From Synaphobranchus kaupii (Eukaryota > Chordata > Actinopteri > Anguilliformes > Synaphobranchidae): a stretch of DNA of 64,000 bases. This document shows positions 45,348 through 57,246 of the stretch, one piece after another (the first letter of the stretch is position 1; every line of letters begins with the position of its first letter). The stretch spans positions 1,698,590 through 1,762,589 of the forward strand of contig CM056397.1 in NCBI GenBank assembly GCA_029718625.1, written 5' to 3'. Both the position numbers and the translations under genes were made by a program. The notes under the pieces were generated by a model. It was given only the letters and a program-made list of their open reading frames with translations. It was not told the origin of the DNA and searched no databases.

Positions 45348-46158
45348 CAAACTATGAGCTTTCGCTAGCAGCACAGCATTCACAAACTGAGAGAATGGGT
45401 AAACTTTCTAGAAAAGTCACCGTAATTATATCTTTAAAAAGGTAGTAGTGTGGTATCTGTTAGTGTGTGGAACAATAGTAATAGTGGTGAACTATTCTCT
45501 GCTGCTGGGGGCGGGACTTTGGGTAGGGGTCTGGCAGACACAGATCATTCTCCTCAATCTGTCCTTCCTTCATCCAATAAATTTGAGTTAATGCAAATGG
45601 ACTGCTGATGGAAATTCGCTAGTAGCTAGTAGCTATCTGGTGCAAAGCAGCTCCTCTCTCAGATTACTGTTTTCCCCGATTAATGGTTATGAACGGTCTG
45701 GAACGAAATGCTACTGTACTAGCTAGTTTTAAAAAATTCAAATTAAAACCAACACTGTTTTGCCATTCCAAGTGAATTTGTTATGTTCAAGGCAGAGGTC
45801 GCGCTAGACTTTCTCGTTGTCCGTCATGATGACGGACAGGGTCATAAAAATTTGGTCATCATCAATTATTACCCGTCATATTAATATTAAAAAACACACA
45901 CAAAAAATAGGCCTAGGCCTTAAAATGCTGCTTTCGCAAAGCAGTAGAAAACCATGTATCTTACCTTTTTGTTATGACAGCTTGCAAAGGGAAAAATGAC
46001 GACAAGCGAAACAAAAAATCGCATCGCCTGAGATGGAGTATTCTATCCATTCATGGACTTTGTAAAGTTGAGAAGCAAATCTGCCATTTCTAGTAGGAGA
46101 GCTAGCTAACTGCCGCTCATTTTATATGTGCTAATATCGCCAACGTTACTGCTGCTAG

Positions 46159-46308
46159 CTACTGAAGTAGATGGCATTTCGTTTTAACTGTACCGTCCTC
46201 ATCGTTCACATTCACAATGTTCTCGTTCTCAGTGACGTTTTCTTCGTTCTCGACCTGTTTCTTTTTTTTTGTTATAAAGTTGTCCAAAGGTGTCAGTTTT
46301 CTTTTCAT
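46159..46308 (-). pseudogene. Probable first exon of the hAT transposase
   Basis: The minus-strand frame from the Met at 46,308 reads MKRKLTPLDNFITKKKK and then an acidic stretch (ENEENVTENENIVNVNDEDG). A short Lys-rich MKRK...F..KK start is characteristic of TTF/ZMYM-type hAT proteins. A potential donor is ACG|GTACAG near 46,182-46,188. The link to the main exon 900 bp away is inferred. Confidence 0.55.
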
Positions 46309-46456
46309 TTTGTCTGTCTCAATACGCAATAGTAAAACCGCCGCGTGAATAATCATTCTCGCACAATTCACACTGCCAGCCCTCGCTGCCTGTGCAGCAG
46401 GTGTCATAGCAACCACCCGGGAGTGCGACACGCACTACTGCCCCCTGCCTGCCACA

Positions 46457-46533
46457 GATCTAGGATCAGTCTTCATTTTTACTTTATCATTGTTACGGGT
46501 CTGGATTGAGGGTGGGAAATCTGATCCTAGATC
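46457..46533. repeat. 13-bp perfect inverted repeat (small foldback)
   Basis: GATCTAGGATCAG (46,457-46,469) and CTGATCCTAGATC (46,521-46,533). Resembles a small dispersed fish repeat; here it lies inside the hAT element near its right end. Confidence 0.8.
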
Positions 46534-46867
46534 AGTGTTAATGGGCTTCTGGTTCATGTTTTTTCCAGTTTGTCTCGGCGCTAGGGTATTGGCAACTGCT
46601 TTAATACAGTTAGTTTAAACAGTTTTTAATCTGTGTGTTTGTGCCTGAACACAACGAGAAGAGGGGGTGGGCAGTGGGCAACTTTGGAGGCGGGCTGTAG
46701 GCTGCCCACCCAATCAGAAGTTAGAAACGGTACTGGTATTTTCTGTGCTATTTTTCCATTAGCTGAACAAATTTTTTTTTCTTAACTTTTGATTGGGTGG
46801 GCAAGACGCACGTTTGGGTGGGCTGAGCCCACCCCTGCCCATAGCTACCGCCGGCCTTGATCAGAAC

Positions 46868-47912
46868 ACTGGATGAGGGCCCAGTCTGCAGGCTTAGGCA
46901 TGTTCGGGGGCAGCTCAAGACTCCAACTTGCACCTGCCGGTCATTTCAGGTCAGTCCCTTATTGTTTATCCTGGCCTAACCTGTCCCTGCTAAGACTCAC
47001 TGGTATAAAGAACTGTCAAACTGACTCAGTAACTATCACATGTCTCCTAAACTGGCCTGTCTCAGGATATCTGTGACACTTACCGAGCAAGGCCGACATT
47101 TCTTTTTTCACTCTTTCCATCATACAGACACGCTAAGCATACACACTTAAACAATTACACGGAGTTCCCCTCTAAGGAGACATTCTGAGCAGTTTCAGCC
47201 GTGCATTAACAGGAACTTTCTGCAGGAGCATGGAAACAACGCCTGTTTAATCACAGCACAGGCTGCCAGCTTTGCTGGAGCAGTTAGCCAATCTTGGTAA
47301 AGCCAGGGTAAAGTCCCATGAGAGTAGAATTATCACAGGAGGAATACTAAATTACAGAGGTTAAATGAGTGCAGGCCGAATTCCTTCTGATTCATGGTAC
47401 TTACACCAAATACAAAGATGCCAGTCCATTTTACCATTCTATTTAAAATGGCACTGATGATAGCAAGACACTGAAACATTGGCTTGCTTTCTTTATTTTT
47501 CACAGATTCACTTGAGCGCTATAGGCCCTATTCAGATTTTGCAGATTAACACACATAAGTTGTTTTTGCTAAATCGAAGTTATGCTTGTTTTATGAGCGG
47601 GTATTCATACTCACCTTGCGCCAATGCTGGAGATACGCGCAAAATATGTGGAAGTTCATTGTGAAGAGCCTGACCCCCCCCCCCCCCCCCCCCCCCAATA
47701 TATATAAAGTAGATAATTTCCGGGAAAATGGACAAGTAGTCTGCACAGCCTGTTGACAATTTTGTATGGTCCAAAGTTTGTCAGCTCAGTTCAATATGGT
47801 ATCATTTATTTCACTACATTTTATTGAACCTTTAGTTGCAAAATTGTCTGATACAGCGCACCAAGGTATACGCCTGCACAACTCCACCTGATTCCACCTA
47901 TCTAGCTCCTCT
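46868..47912. other. Intergenic DNA between hAT element and solo LTR
   Basis: Non-coding. The only feature is a 23-C run at 47,674-47,696. Short frames have no domain. Confidence 0.4.
47674..47696. repeat. Poly-C tract (23 C)
   Basis: Uninterrupted C run read directly. Confidence 0.95.
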
Positions 47913-48888
47913 TGTTATGGTCCTGTTTGTTTGTGTATTATGTTCTGTTTATTTTCTGTTACTTTATTATTTTCCTTTCATGTGGTTGTTTGTTTTCATT
48001 TGTATTACTGGTTACGTTCCCATTTGACACTCCACTTCAGTTCCCTTGTCTGTCTACATTTCCATATTATCCTAGAAATCCACTCGTTTTCCTTTCTTCT
48101 TAACTAATTATTATTGTACATATACTAATCCAACTAACAATACTAACTGTGTGTTTATATTTATATACTAACGATAACTAATAGATTAATGTGTATATAT
48201 AACTAACGAGTCACATTTACTAACGTAGGAGATTTAGAGTTTTGTACTAACGTCACTTAATTACTAATCACTCTCTTGCTCTGCACTGCAGCTGTCATTC
48301 TCCGTTAGCTTTTCTATCTCTGCTCTACTCGTTGTTATTCCTTAACTCTCTTCAGCTGTATCCACTTTCAGACTCCACCCCTCGTGCTGTGCACTCGTTT
48401 ACCTGCTAATCCCAGGCCGTGTGTTATCTATGTGTTTGCGTGCATTCCAGTCCGTGTCTTCTGTTCCCCCTCGTTATTGAATTATTGTTTCCTATTGTGT
48501 TCACCTGTGCCTAGCTCCTTACTCCTCCCACCCACACTTGATTCCTTTTTGTGTCATTACTTCCCTGGTGTATATAGTCTGCCTTCCACTTGTAATCTCT
48601 GTCAGAACGTTGATCAATTCCACTGTGCTGATCTTTTTGTAAGCCTGTGTTATTTGAGATTCTTGAGAACCCTTCTGTACGACTTCGAACTTGCCTTTTC
48701 CTTCTGTTTTGTTTGCTGTGTCTTTCTGGTTTTTTGACTCTTGCTACGTTTATTTTTACTACTCTTTTGGATTTAGATTTTGTACCATCTCAAACTCTGA
48801 TTACCTGGCTACTGATCTTGGACTGAATAAACAATGTTTTATGCCTGCTACCTGTGGTCTGCATTTGGGTCCTTCTCAGAGCATAACA
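47913..48888 (+). mobile_element. Solo LTR (976 bp), exact 5-bp TSD
   Basis: Starts TGTTATGGTCCTG and ends CAGAGCATAACA, with terminal inverted TGTTAT/ATAACA. Flanked by CCTCT on both sides (47,908-47,912 and 48,889-48,893). Pyrimidine-rich U3-like body. AATAAA at about 48,827 followed by TGTTTTATGCC gives an R/U5-like end, so orientation is plus. No internal retroviral-type domains, hence a solo LTR left by LTR-LTR recombination. Confidence 0.9.
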
Positions 48889-48893
48889 CCTCT

Positions 48894-50502
48894 TCAGTTA
48901 AGCACATCTCAAACTCTAAATTCACTTAAACTCCCAAGGTGTGCAATTTTGTAATTATGTTTAACTTTGCAAGTGCATACGGTCTGAATAGGCCACTACC
49001 TGCAGTCTTCTTACAATAGAGTTCCACAATGGAATCTTGACAGAAATGCTTTTTGTTAAATGGAATGCATGCAGTCAAGTAATTGCACAAAAAAATGAAA
49101 AATTATGTCCTAACACTGCAAAACTAAGACATTGAGGATTAATACAGCAAAAATACTGTATTACAATTATGGGTCACACCTTAAACAAAGTCTTCATGTA
49201 AAGGCTTTATATAGCATACATAAAGCCTTCATAAATGTGATATAATGGCTTCATAAAAAAGCTAAGCTATATAGGCAACCTTGGATAAAGGAGACATAAA
49301 TCATGTACGCAATGTAACGTATCACCATGGCAGACAGAAAAATTCAGAAGAACCTGTTGCAAAAAAAATAAAAAATATCGATAGAGGCAGAGCAACAGGC
49401 CCAGATGCACACATATTGCACTACCATCTCATTTGTGCCAACTGACTAAAATGAACACTGCAGAGCAATGTGACCCTACCCTGCGGTCCCTTCTCAATCG
49501 CAGCTGTATTGTATTTCCCTCAAACCCAGTGAAGCCATGCCATGGCGGCTGGAGACACTGCTTACATATCCCAATTTTTTTTGTAAGGCAAAAATTCAAT
49601 TTATGGACACTTTTATTACAACGTCTGTCAGTGAATAAAGGAGTTCCATAATCAGGAGCACACATCCAATGTGATTACAGCAGGCAGTTAGTCTGGCCAA
49701 TATGTTGTCAATTACGTAGTTGGACCGGGGACGTCCTCAGAGAAAAAGGAAATTTGAATAAATAAAATAGTAGGTGGTTAGACATGGTTTGGGGACTGCT
49801 GAGGGTAGCTTTTAAAAATGATCTGATTTAAGTGTTAGGCTATGGGGAGAGACCCTGAAACCGGAGAGCGAACTGGCTCTGCCAACATTGCGAATGGGGG
49901 TGCGGCGCCGCAGTTGTTTTAAACAGCACAGTTGTCTGCAGATGCTATCAGTTCCGCAGCAGAGTTACAATATGCCATTTAGTACAGCACATACTTTTAA
50001 GTAATTTTGATCTCCCTTTTGTCTCAGGGCATCGGTTCCTGTTGCAGTACAAAAATGGGATAAAAGTCATCGACAGTAGACACATTTGGGCAGTCAAAGA
50101 TTTGAAATGAAAAGCTGGTTGTACTGTAATTTTTAAAAGCCTGTTTATACTCTTAAAAACAATTGACATAATGCACAACAACTTATTAATTCAATGTGGC
50201 TTCTAAAAAGAGTTAGCAATCCATAAACACGGATAATTCAACAGATAATTATTCACCAAATAAATTGCTTAAAATGATTTGTCTTCAGGTTCGTTGACAG
50301 TAATTAAGCTATGCTAAATTAAAATGACAATATGCTACACTTGATGAATTTCCCAAACTCAATGGCAACACAGCCAAAAGATCTGTTACAAATGCCCGCT
50401 AACTTTGTTTCATTAAACGTAAGTCACTATTAACTGTTAATATGTTCATCAAATGTTTTCTAATAGACACTCTTTCATTTCACTCAGATCACCGTTCTAA
50501 AT
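48894..50502. other. Intergenic DNA, mostly unrecognised
   Basis: Non-coding. 49,169-49,280 (GGGTCACACCTTAAACAAAG..., CTTCATAAA repeats) resembles a dispersed teleost MITE but its ends are unclear. No gene. Confidence 0.4.
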
Positions 50503-50507
50503 AAGGT

Positions 50508-51124
50508 TGTGAGGGGATGGGATCGGAGGACCAGACGCGACCGTGAGGGGATCAAAAAGTTACCCACGAAATGTGGGAACCACAAGATGAAGGGGAGAAG
50601 ATAGATCTCAGAGAAATAAACAAATGGGAAAAAAACTCCCGGCGTAAAGCCAAAGAATAGTGACCCAGAAAAGTGGGCGAAAAGCTCTTCAAGCAGTAAA
50701 TAGGGAAAAAGAAAAGGAATTGCCTCTAGCTCAATAACTACCAAAGAGCTAAAATAAAAGGCAAACGGAAACGAGGCGAAACAGAGGTTACTATCTCAAA
50801 TAGAGACAGGGTAAAGAAAATCAAGGAAAGAAAACAAAACTTCTTAAGAGAAAGAAAACTCCTAAACCCACTAAGGTAAGTCCTATGTGTACTTTTAGCA
50901 ATTAGCCAAAGAACAAGTAGTCGCCTGAATCCTATACCATCGTTACCTGGCTTAGCGTGGCATGAATGACACAGAGGGAAGCACAGAGCCACGATGGAAC
51001 AGAGCTTAAGTGGTGCGGAGTGCACCTCTAGGAAATAATTAATCAGTCCCGGAGAATGAAAAATAATGACAGCCTCGAGAGGCAACGCCCGAAAAAAGAA
51101 CCGAGCAGGCAGAAAACCATGACA
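50508..51124 (-). mobile_element. Solo LTR (617 bp), exact 5-bp TSD
   Basis: Plus-strand ends are TGTGAGGGGATGG and AAAACCATGACA. The flanks are AAGGT at 50,503-50,507 and 51,125-51,129. On the minus strand it starts TGTCATGGTTTTC, the usual start of fish gypsy LTRs, so minus orientation is inferred. Purine-rich on plus. The open frames across it are artefacts. Confidence 0.85.
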
Positions 51125-51339
51125 AAGGTGAATCCCAGTTTTTCATTACAAAAATGTAATCAAAGTCATCACTTTTGTAGATGATCCATTTGGTCAGCCA
51201 AAAAAAAAACAAATTTTTTTGTGCAATTCGAGAGCTTGTTTAAACCGTTAAAAACTTTTGACAAAATGCTTGTCATCTTATTACAGTTTTTTACGATTGC
51301 TTTGACTCATTTTGCACAGCAGAATTTAAATGTACAAAA

Positions 51340-51620
51340 CTCAAAATGCAAAGTGCCAAACTGACTTTCAAAATTCATACTCTAAGACACTACATCCTAT
51401 GCTGGCATACAAAGTGTAAAACTGTTAACGCAAAGTGCTAAACTGACTTGCAGAATTCTTACCTTAAGACACTACATCCTATGATGACATACAAAGTGTA
51501 AAACTGTTAACGCAAAGTGCTAAACTGACTTGCAGAATTCTTACCTTAGGACACTACATCCTATGCTGACATACAAAGTGCAAAACTGTTAATACAAAGT
51601 GCCAAACTATAAATCATATG
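51340..51620. repeat. 82-bp tandem repeat, about three copies
   Basis: GACACTACATCCTATG recurs at period 82 (51,386; 51,468; 51,550). Each unit contains CATACAAAGTGTAAAACTGTT or a variant, and GCAAAGTGCTAAACTGAC. It lies just inside the left terminus of the Tc1/mariner-type element and partly repeats its sub-terminal AAAGTGC words. Confidence 0.93.
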
Positions 51621-51873
51621 CTCCATTCTCAGAATACAGCCACCTAATATTACAACAATGTTCAAATGTTTATTACTACAAATGCAGATCACTAAATCAA
51701 TTCAACAGGTGTTTGTAGTCATGTCTCAGTACTTAATAATAATAATAATAATAATGCATTCAATTTCTATAGCGCTTCCAACAACCTTGCCCAGGTGAGT
51801 AGCATTGCAACACAATTATATATAAAACAGATAATATCTTCACCACTACATAAAAGGCTGCTTAGAAACCTGA

Positions 51874-52500
51874 ATGGCAGTTTCTGACAACATGGAGCAG
51901 GTCAGTGAGGTTGAGGTTGGTAACGAAGGACAGGGTCATGGTCGTGGTCGTGGACCATGTACAGTAAATATACAGTATATATGTAATAGGTACTGTACAT
52001 GCCTAGTTTGCCTAGACCTAGCCCTGAGACCATTGGGCAGGCCCACACACATCCATCCCTGATTGGTCAGCCTGACCCTCTGCTGGGGGCATACAACTCC
52101 ATGTGTCTCATAAATTTTCTGGATGGGCTGTACAACCGTCTCATACAGCCAAATGCTCAGATGGTGTTCATCATTGTCTGGGACAATGTAAACTTCTATC
52201 GTGCATTGGCTGTGCAAGACTGGGTTACAGTTCCAATTCCAATGCCTTCCACCTTACTCCCCCTTTCTGAACCCCATCAAGGAGTTTTTCTCAGCCTGGA
52301 GGTGGAAGGTATACGATAGGTGTCCATATGAGCAGGAAACGCTCCTTCAGGCCATGGATGAGGCATGCGATGACATTACAGCCCAGCAGTGTCAGGGGTG
52401 GATAAGGGATAAGATTTTATCAGCGCTGTCTTGCCAACGAAGACATCAGATGCGATGTCGACAAAATTCTGTGGCCAAATGCAGCGGAGAGGCAAAATGC
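51874..52500 (+). pseudogene. Broken IS630/Tc1-mariner-type DDE transposase
   Basis: Starts MAVSDNMEQVSEVEVGNEG at 51,874, then GRGRG. The helix-turn-helix and first catalytic Asp region is deleted around 51,960-52,040. FIIVWDNVNFYRA (second Asp, near 52,170) lies in one frame. After a shift near 52,240 the product continues LPPYSPFLNPIKEFFSAWRW. In relatives the block is normally NPIE; here Lys occupies that position, which would remove the catalytic Glu. A further shift near 52,450 precedes the C-terminus. Inactive. Confidence 0.8.
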
Positions 52501-53313
52501 TGGTTAAGCACAGAGAAGCAGTTTTTTTTTTTACTTTACAGTAAAGTTTGTTGTTACTGCAACTGTTTTTGCTTTTACTGTTGTTTTTGTTTTTACCGTA
52601 CAATACAGTTGAGTTTACAGTACTGCATTACTGTATGATTTTTCTTTAATGATTAAACTTCATATAATCTAATCTAATATTTTGTTTGTCTTTCATAAAA
52701 ACACAAGCGCAAAACTGTAGTCTATGACAGGGGATGATTGCTGTCCATAATTTCAAGTATTTATGAGGAAATGTGCCTAAAGAAATGTCTTTTTTGGTAA
52801 CAAGTATTTTGTGTTTGACTGCATTATTTGAAAATGGCCATTGTATTTGAAAATGCACCAATAATTAAACTTCAACGATGAACATATCCACTGTTCTGAC
52901 ACTATGATAAACTTTAGCATGAAATACAATCTAATTTGGTTCAGTTGTTTCTATTGTGCATGCTATATATGATTTTGAGCCCAAGATTAGGAGTATAGCA
53001 TTTTGCGTTATGACCAAAAAACACTTTCAAACTCTTTTTTTATCAGAAGGATTTTGTGTTTGGCAGCATTATTTCATGACTGTTGTATATTGAAAATGCA
53101 GCAATGATTTAACTTCATTGTTTGAAATATCTAATGTTCTGGTGCTGTGATAAACTTTTGCATATAATATTGTCTGATTTGACACTGGTATTTTTATTTT
53201 GCATGCTATATTACATTTTGAACCCAAAATGAGCAGTATAGCATTCTGTGTTAAGAGTTTTGCACATTGAAACTCTGTTGTGCAAAATGAGTCAAAGCAA
53301 TCGTAAAAAACTA

Positions 53314-56009
53314 TAATTCAACATGACTTTTGGGACCAGGGGATACAGATCCTAAAGCTTGCATAACCACAGACTGAGCACTGTGTGTTGGTAGAGGGCA
53401 TGATGATAGTATTGTAAGAGGACAGGGGCCTCAGTGTTTTCATGGAGCCCAGCAAGAATGAGGTAGAACACGGGGCAAAGAGCCGGTATTCACATTAATA
53501 CACGTCCAAACCCACCAGGAAACATGCACCTTGCTCTCAAGCAATTAATCTTAAAAAAAAAAAAAAAAAAGGCTCAAACCCTCCTATGGACTGTGGGGGG
53601 GGGGTCCAGAGTCCAAGCCAGGAGGTAGCTCAGCATGGGAAACAAAGTATCATTTATTAATGAGAAGATTTCCAGAAAAAACGGTGCGGATGAGCATTCT
53701 GTGAACTGTCGGCAAGGGCCTCCTATTTACTTTCCAAAGTCATTAGATGCCGTCACTTGACACTTGTACAGGTATCGCGCTGGTCGCCATCCAAACGTCG
53801 ATCTCATCGCTGCTACACTTTATTGCCAGAAAATGAGCATAGAAACTGAAAACGGTGTTTTTCAAAACTGCCTGCTTGTCCCCGGTGTTATTCCTGGCCC
53901 ATGCCCCAATCTGGAGCTTAACAGGTCTGGAGCTTGTGCCAGAATCCTTAATACTTGTAACTGATATCCCTTTTCCCAAGCAAAACCTGAAAAGTTCTGT
54001 TATTAAAACTTAGCAAATCCCACAGGAATGTTTTACAAGTGTTTGTCAAGGTGAGATGACAGTGGTGAATTATGGCATAGATTGGGTTCACACAAGTAGT
54101 TTTACAAGAGGGTGAAGAAATGGGGACAAAGGAGTCAAATTCATCAACAGCACCAAAATGAATGATTTTAATCACCAGTTGACTTTACAGAGGGGCCTCA
54201 GATGCATAAATTTCCCAAATTTGGCTGTGCTTTTAGCAGTTCAGCTGGCAATCAGCCATTGTGTGCTACACAATTTTGTGTAAACAATGGGGAAATCCAA
54301 CTTTGTTGCCTTCAAATCTTTACATATTTACCTATTCATCTCCTTTGTGTTGTGTATTATATAACTCATTAAGTCAACTGCATATTATTTTAGTTTATCC
54401 CCATATTATTTGCTTTTATGCTATTTTATACAATGTTGTCAACACGTGGCAAGCTAGCTGCCGGCTCAGATATAGCTGTGGTCATTCTTTCATAAATCAA
54501 CTTGTTTGTTAGCTTCTTGAAATAATTATGATAGGTAATCCATATCTGTAAATCCAGTTTCAGGAATTAGTGTTTGACTCTGTATTTTTTGCTATTTGCA
54601 CTTTTATACATGTTATTTCAAACTAAGCAGTAACCACTATTGTGAACTCCAGTACTTTTATTTCAAAAGGTATTTAACTTGTTATTATTACTATTTCAAT
54701 GGTTAAATCAATAATAATTAAACAATGCTTCATAAATCTTTGGCTATCAAAGATCCACACAAAATACACTGCACAGTCAATTTAAAGTCAGAATCTTTTG
54801 GTCTCCCATTTTGTACTGTGTACTTGCATCTCCACTACGCCATTTGCATCCACTCAGGGAGCACTACAGCTGAAGCATGCACACTCCAAATATTGTGTAA
54901 TAAGTCAAAGCAACTTTTACTGTAAAAATTCAACTGATTCAGTTGGGATTGTTTGTAGAACTACAGTAACTATAAAACATGGCATGTATTGGTCTCAACT
55001 ATATATAAATGCAAATAACAAGCTAAAACCTAAACATGAGATAAATGTTATAAAGTTCACTGGAGAGTCATTGCACTTAAACAACTGGAAATCACTACTA
55101 TTCTTACAGTGAATGTGAAATAGCCGGCAACAGATGTGCATTCACATGTGTTCCTGTACTGGTGCTTACATGCTTTTGGTTTTGTCCGAGCCTTTATAGG
55201 AACACAAAGTTAGATGCACTAATGGGTGCATAGAACATCAATTAGAATACAGGCCAAGCTAGCCTCAGTCATTTTGAAACCACTTTAAGTGTGTAATAAA
55301 TGATCAAATGGGATGACTCCTTTTAAGCTCACAGTAGGTTTTTTCTTCCTCAAGAACAGCTTTCTTTAAATAGCCAAACAGGGGTTTTGATTCGACTCTC
55401 AGCTGCACGACTTTTCAGAAAGAAAATGTTTGGGTACTTTTGGTGATTAATCGGCTGTGACTCAGACAATAATGAGATCCCATCAGAGTTGGGGTGGTTT
55501 TCGGAGAATAACCGTCTGCGTGGGAGAGCGGGCGCGGTACCCGTGGCTCGCCCGTGCCTAAAAAAGTGGTTGCTGGGCGATATGCGGCCACCCACTCCTA
55601 TGCAAACAGGTTTTTACCATCAGTCAGACCTGGCCGGGCGAGGGTTGCTAAATGTCACTTTCAAAACGATTATGTTAAAAAAAAACTGGTCTAACCAAAT
55701 AGATATACTACCACAATACTACCACTGCAATACCACACCCCTTGCTCTACAGCTTGTGCACATTAAGTGGAGAGGGTCCTACTGTAGGTTTGTACTGTAC
55801 ATTATTTTTTGAAGTTTAAAACATCCCTCCTCCAATTCAAAGAAAGGGAAAAGAAGAACTAAGATCCCTACCGTTCTTAATGGTGAGGGATCCACAGCAC
55901 CTCTGGCTGTACCTTATATGTCAGCAAAATGCCATAGCTTCAGGCACAGTGAGCAACTACAGCATCATGTAGATCAGCCTACATTGTTATTGTTTTGATT
56001 GTGATAATT
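53314..56009. other. Intergenic DNA, nothing recognised
   Basis: About 2.7 kb, AT-rich with an A-run near 53,553-53,570 and a G-run near 53,597. A more GC-rich patch at 55,480-55,670 has frames on both strands without domains. No repeat termini found. Confidence 0.4.
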
Positions 56010-56143
56010 GCTAATATATAACAGTGTTATTGTATTTGTTAATTAATAACTTTCTCTCCTCCCCATCCCCATGATTGCTATTTCTGTTTTTGATTGATTG
56101 ATCGCGATTGCCATATAATGCTTTGTTATTGTCATGCCAATAA
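56010..56143 (+). repeat. Probable LINE 3' tail fragment
   Basis: TTTGTTATTGTCATGCCAATAA near 56,122-56,143 (first 20: TTTGTTATTGTCATGCCAAT) resembles the 3' end TATTGTCATGCCAATAAAGC of the LINE at about 30,650-30,667. The solo LTR that follows interrupts it. Confidence 0.45.
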
Positions 56144-56575
56144 TGTTACGACCCCGGATATGGACTGGACTCAAATGCACGACTCGAACACAGGAATGCC
56201 AATACTCAATTATTTTATTGCTTCGACCAGAATTCACTCCTGAAGCATGCGGAGAAAAGGCAAAGGTAGTTATTGTTCCAAGCCGGAACTGGACTTAGGA
56301 CAGACAGACAGAGCGCGTAGCTCTTAATAAATTATTGCTTCGACCAGAATTCCTCCTGAAGCATAGGGAGAACATTTAAAGACTAACAGTCCGGGTAATG
56401 GTATCAGCAGGGGAGCAGCGGGAACAGGAGAGGCCAGGGGCTGGAGATGGAGACGGAAAACCAGGCAGGCTGAGCAGAGGAGGAGCGGGAGCGGGGAGCA
56501 GGGCAGAGTGGAGTGGCAGGAGTAGTGCAGGATAGTGGAGCGGAGTCCGGGCTGGACGTGGGCGCAGCGGCAGGA

Positions 56576-56608
<33 letters not shown>

Positions 56609-57241
56609 CAACAGCAGCAGCAGCAGCACAGACAGGAGGCGGGCACCGCCGCAGAGTGGAGGAACTGGAGCCCCCGCTGCATGCACACACGGCAGATGGA
56701 TGGGCAGGAAACAGAAACACAGGCAGGGGTAGCAAACAACTGCAGGTTGGCAGACTCAAGCAGACAACGTTAGTACAGCGAGGCAGGGAATAAGCGAACA
56801 GCAGGAAGCGCTGTTCCAGGCGAGAGCTAGACGGAAACTAGACGGAGTAGAGAGGCGAGTTAACAAGACAAAGGCTTAAACTGCGAGACTAGACTGGATA
56901 CTAGGTATCACCAAGACAAGACCAGAGGTTCAGACAAGGAGAGTTAACGAACTGGCACAGGACAGAGAACACCGGGTGACTAAATACAAACATTAATTGG
57001 TATCAATTAAGTGCAGCGTGCGAATGTATGCGAGGGTGATTAACGGAGTAGAGAGTGTGAGGAATGCATGCAAAACAGAGAAATGGGATAGGCGGAAGAA
57101 GTGTAGTGGGACAGAGTGACACGAAAGGTAAAAACCACGCCCAACCTGCAGCACGGGGGAAACGAACTAGGGAGAGACAAACATGAAACAAGGGGAGAAG
57201 GAAAACACAGGAAACAAGAGGACGGGAGTGAGAACATCACA
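56144..57241 (-). mobile_element. Solo LTR (1,098 bp), exact 5-bp TSD
   Basis: Plus-strand ends are TGTTACGACCCCGG and GAGAACATCACA. Both flanks are AATAA (56,139-56,143 and 57,242-57,246). On the minus strand it runs TGTGATGTTCTCAC...GGTCGTAACA, resembling the solo LTR at 47.9 kb (which ends ATAACA), so minus orientation is inferred. It contains a (CAG)n tract and an imperfect repeat of TTGCTTCGACCAGAATTC at 56,219 and 56,336. Confidence 0.85.
56576..56629. repeat. (CAG)n tract with CAA interruptions, inside solo LTR
   Basis: About 18 CAG units with two CAA interruptions. It generates polyglutamine, polyserine, poly-leucine and poly-cysteine frames that are not genes. Confidence 0.92.
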
Positions 57242-57246
57242 AATAA

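Larger units (their letters stand above)
41902..46859 (-). mobile_element. 4,958-bp hAT transposon (ZMYM1/TTF-type), exact 8-bp TSD
   Basis: Left end CAGGGCCGGTTTTAGC, right end (read inward) CAAGGCCGGCGGTAGC. Both flanks are ATCAGAAC (41,894-41,901 and 46,860-46,867), an exact 8-bp duplication typical of hAT. It carries a minus-strand transposase with TTF zinc finger, RNase-H-like core and hAT C-terminal dimerisation domain, now broken by frameshifts. A tRNA-derived SINE, a 213-bp tandem duplication, an (ATCT/ATCC)n tract and a SINE tail lie inside. Confidence 0.93.
51284..53313 (+). mobile_element. Tc1/mariner (IS630) superfamily transposon, decayed
   Basis: Left terminus CAGTTTTTTACGATTGCTTT after a TA (51,282-51,283), right terminus AAAGCAATCGTAAAAAACTA before a TA; the inverted match is about 35 bp (through GACTCATTTTGCACA). 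It contains a broken DDE transposase and, in the left half, 82-bp tandem repeats. Non-autonomous now. Confidence 0.9.

Noticed and set aside
43019..45383. Host ZMYM1-like gene
   Set aside because: Lies between matching hAT termini with an exact 8-bp target duplication and is broken by frameshifts; a transposon copy is the simpler reading.
48384..48954. 117-codon and neighbouring hydrophobic frames near 48.4-48.9 kb
   Set aside because: Pyrimidine-rich LTR sequence read as Phe/Leu/Ser/Cys-rich peptides; inside the solo LTR.
50484..51085. Two minus-strand membrane-like frames
   Set aside because: They coincide with the 617-bp solo LTR; hydrophobicity is due to pyrimidine-rich composition.
51340..51620. 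CRISPR-like or satellite array
   Set aside because: Units are contiguous 82-bp tandem repeats without unique spacers, inside a Tc1/mariner-type element of a eukaryote.
56513..56773. Open frames with polyglutamine, polyserine or poly-leucine/cysteine tracts
   Set aside because: All come from the (CAG)n tract inside a solo LTR bounded by an exact target duplication; no domain or splice structure.
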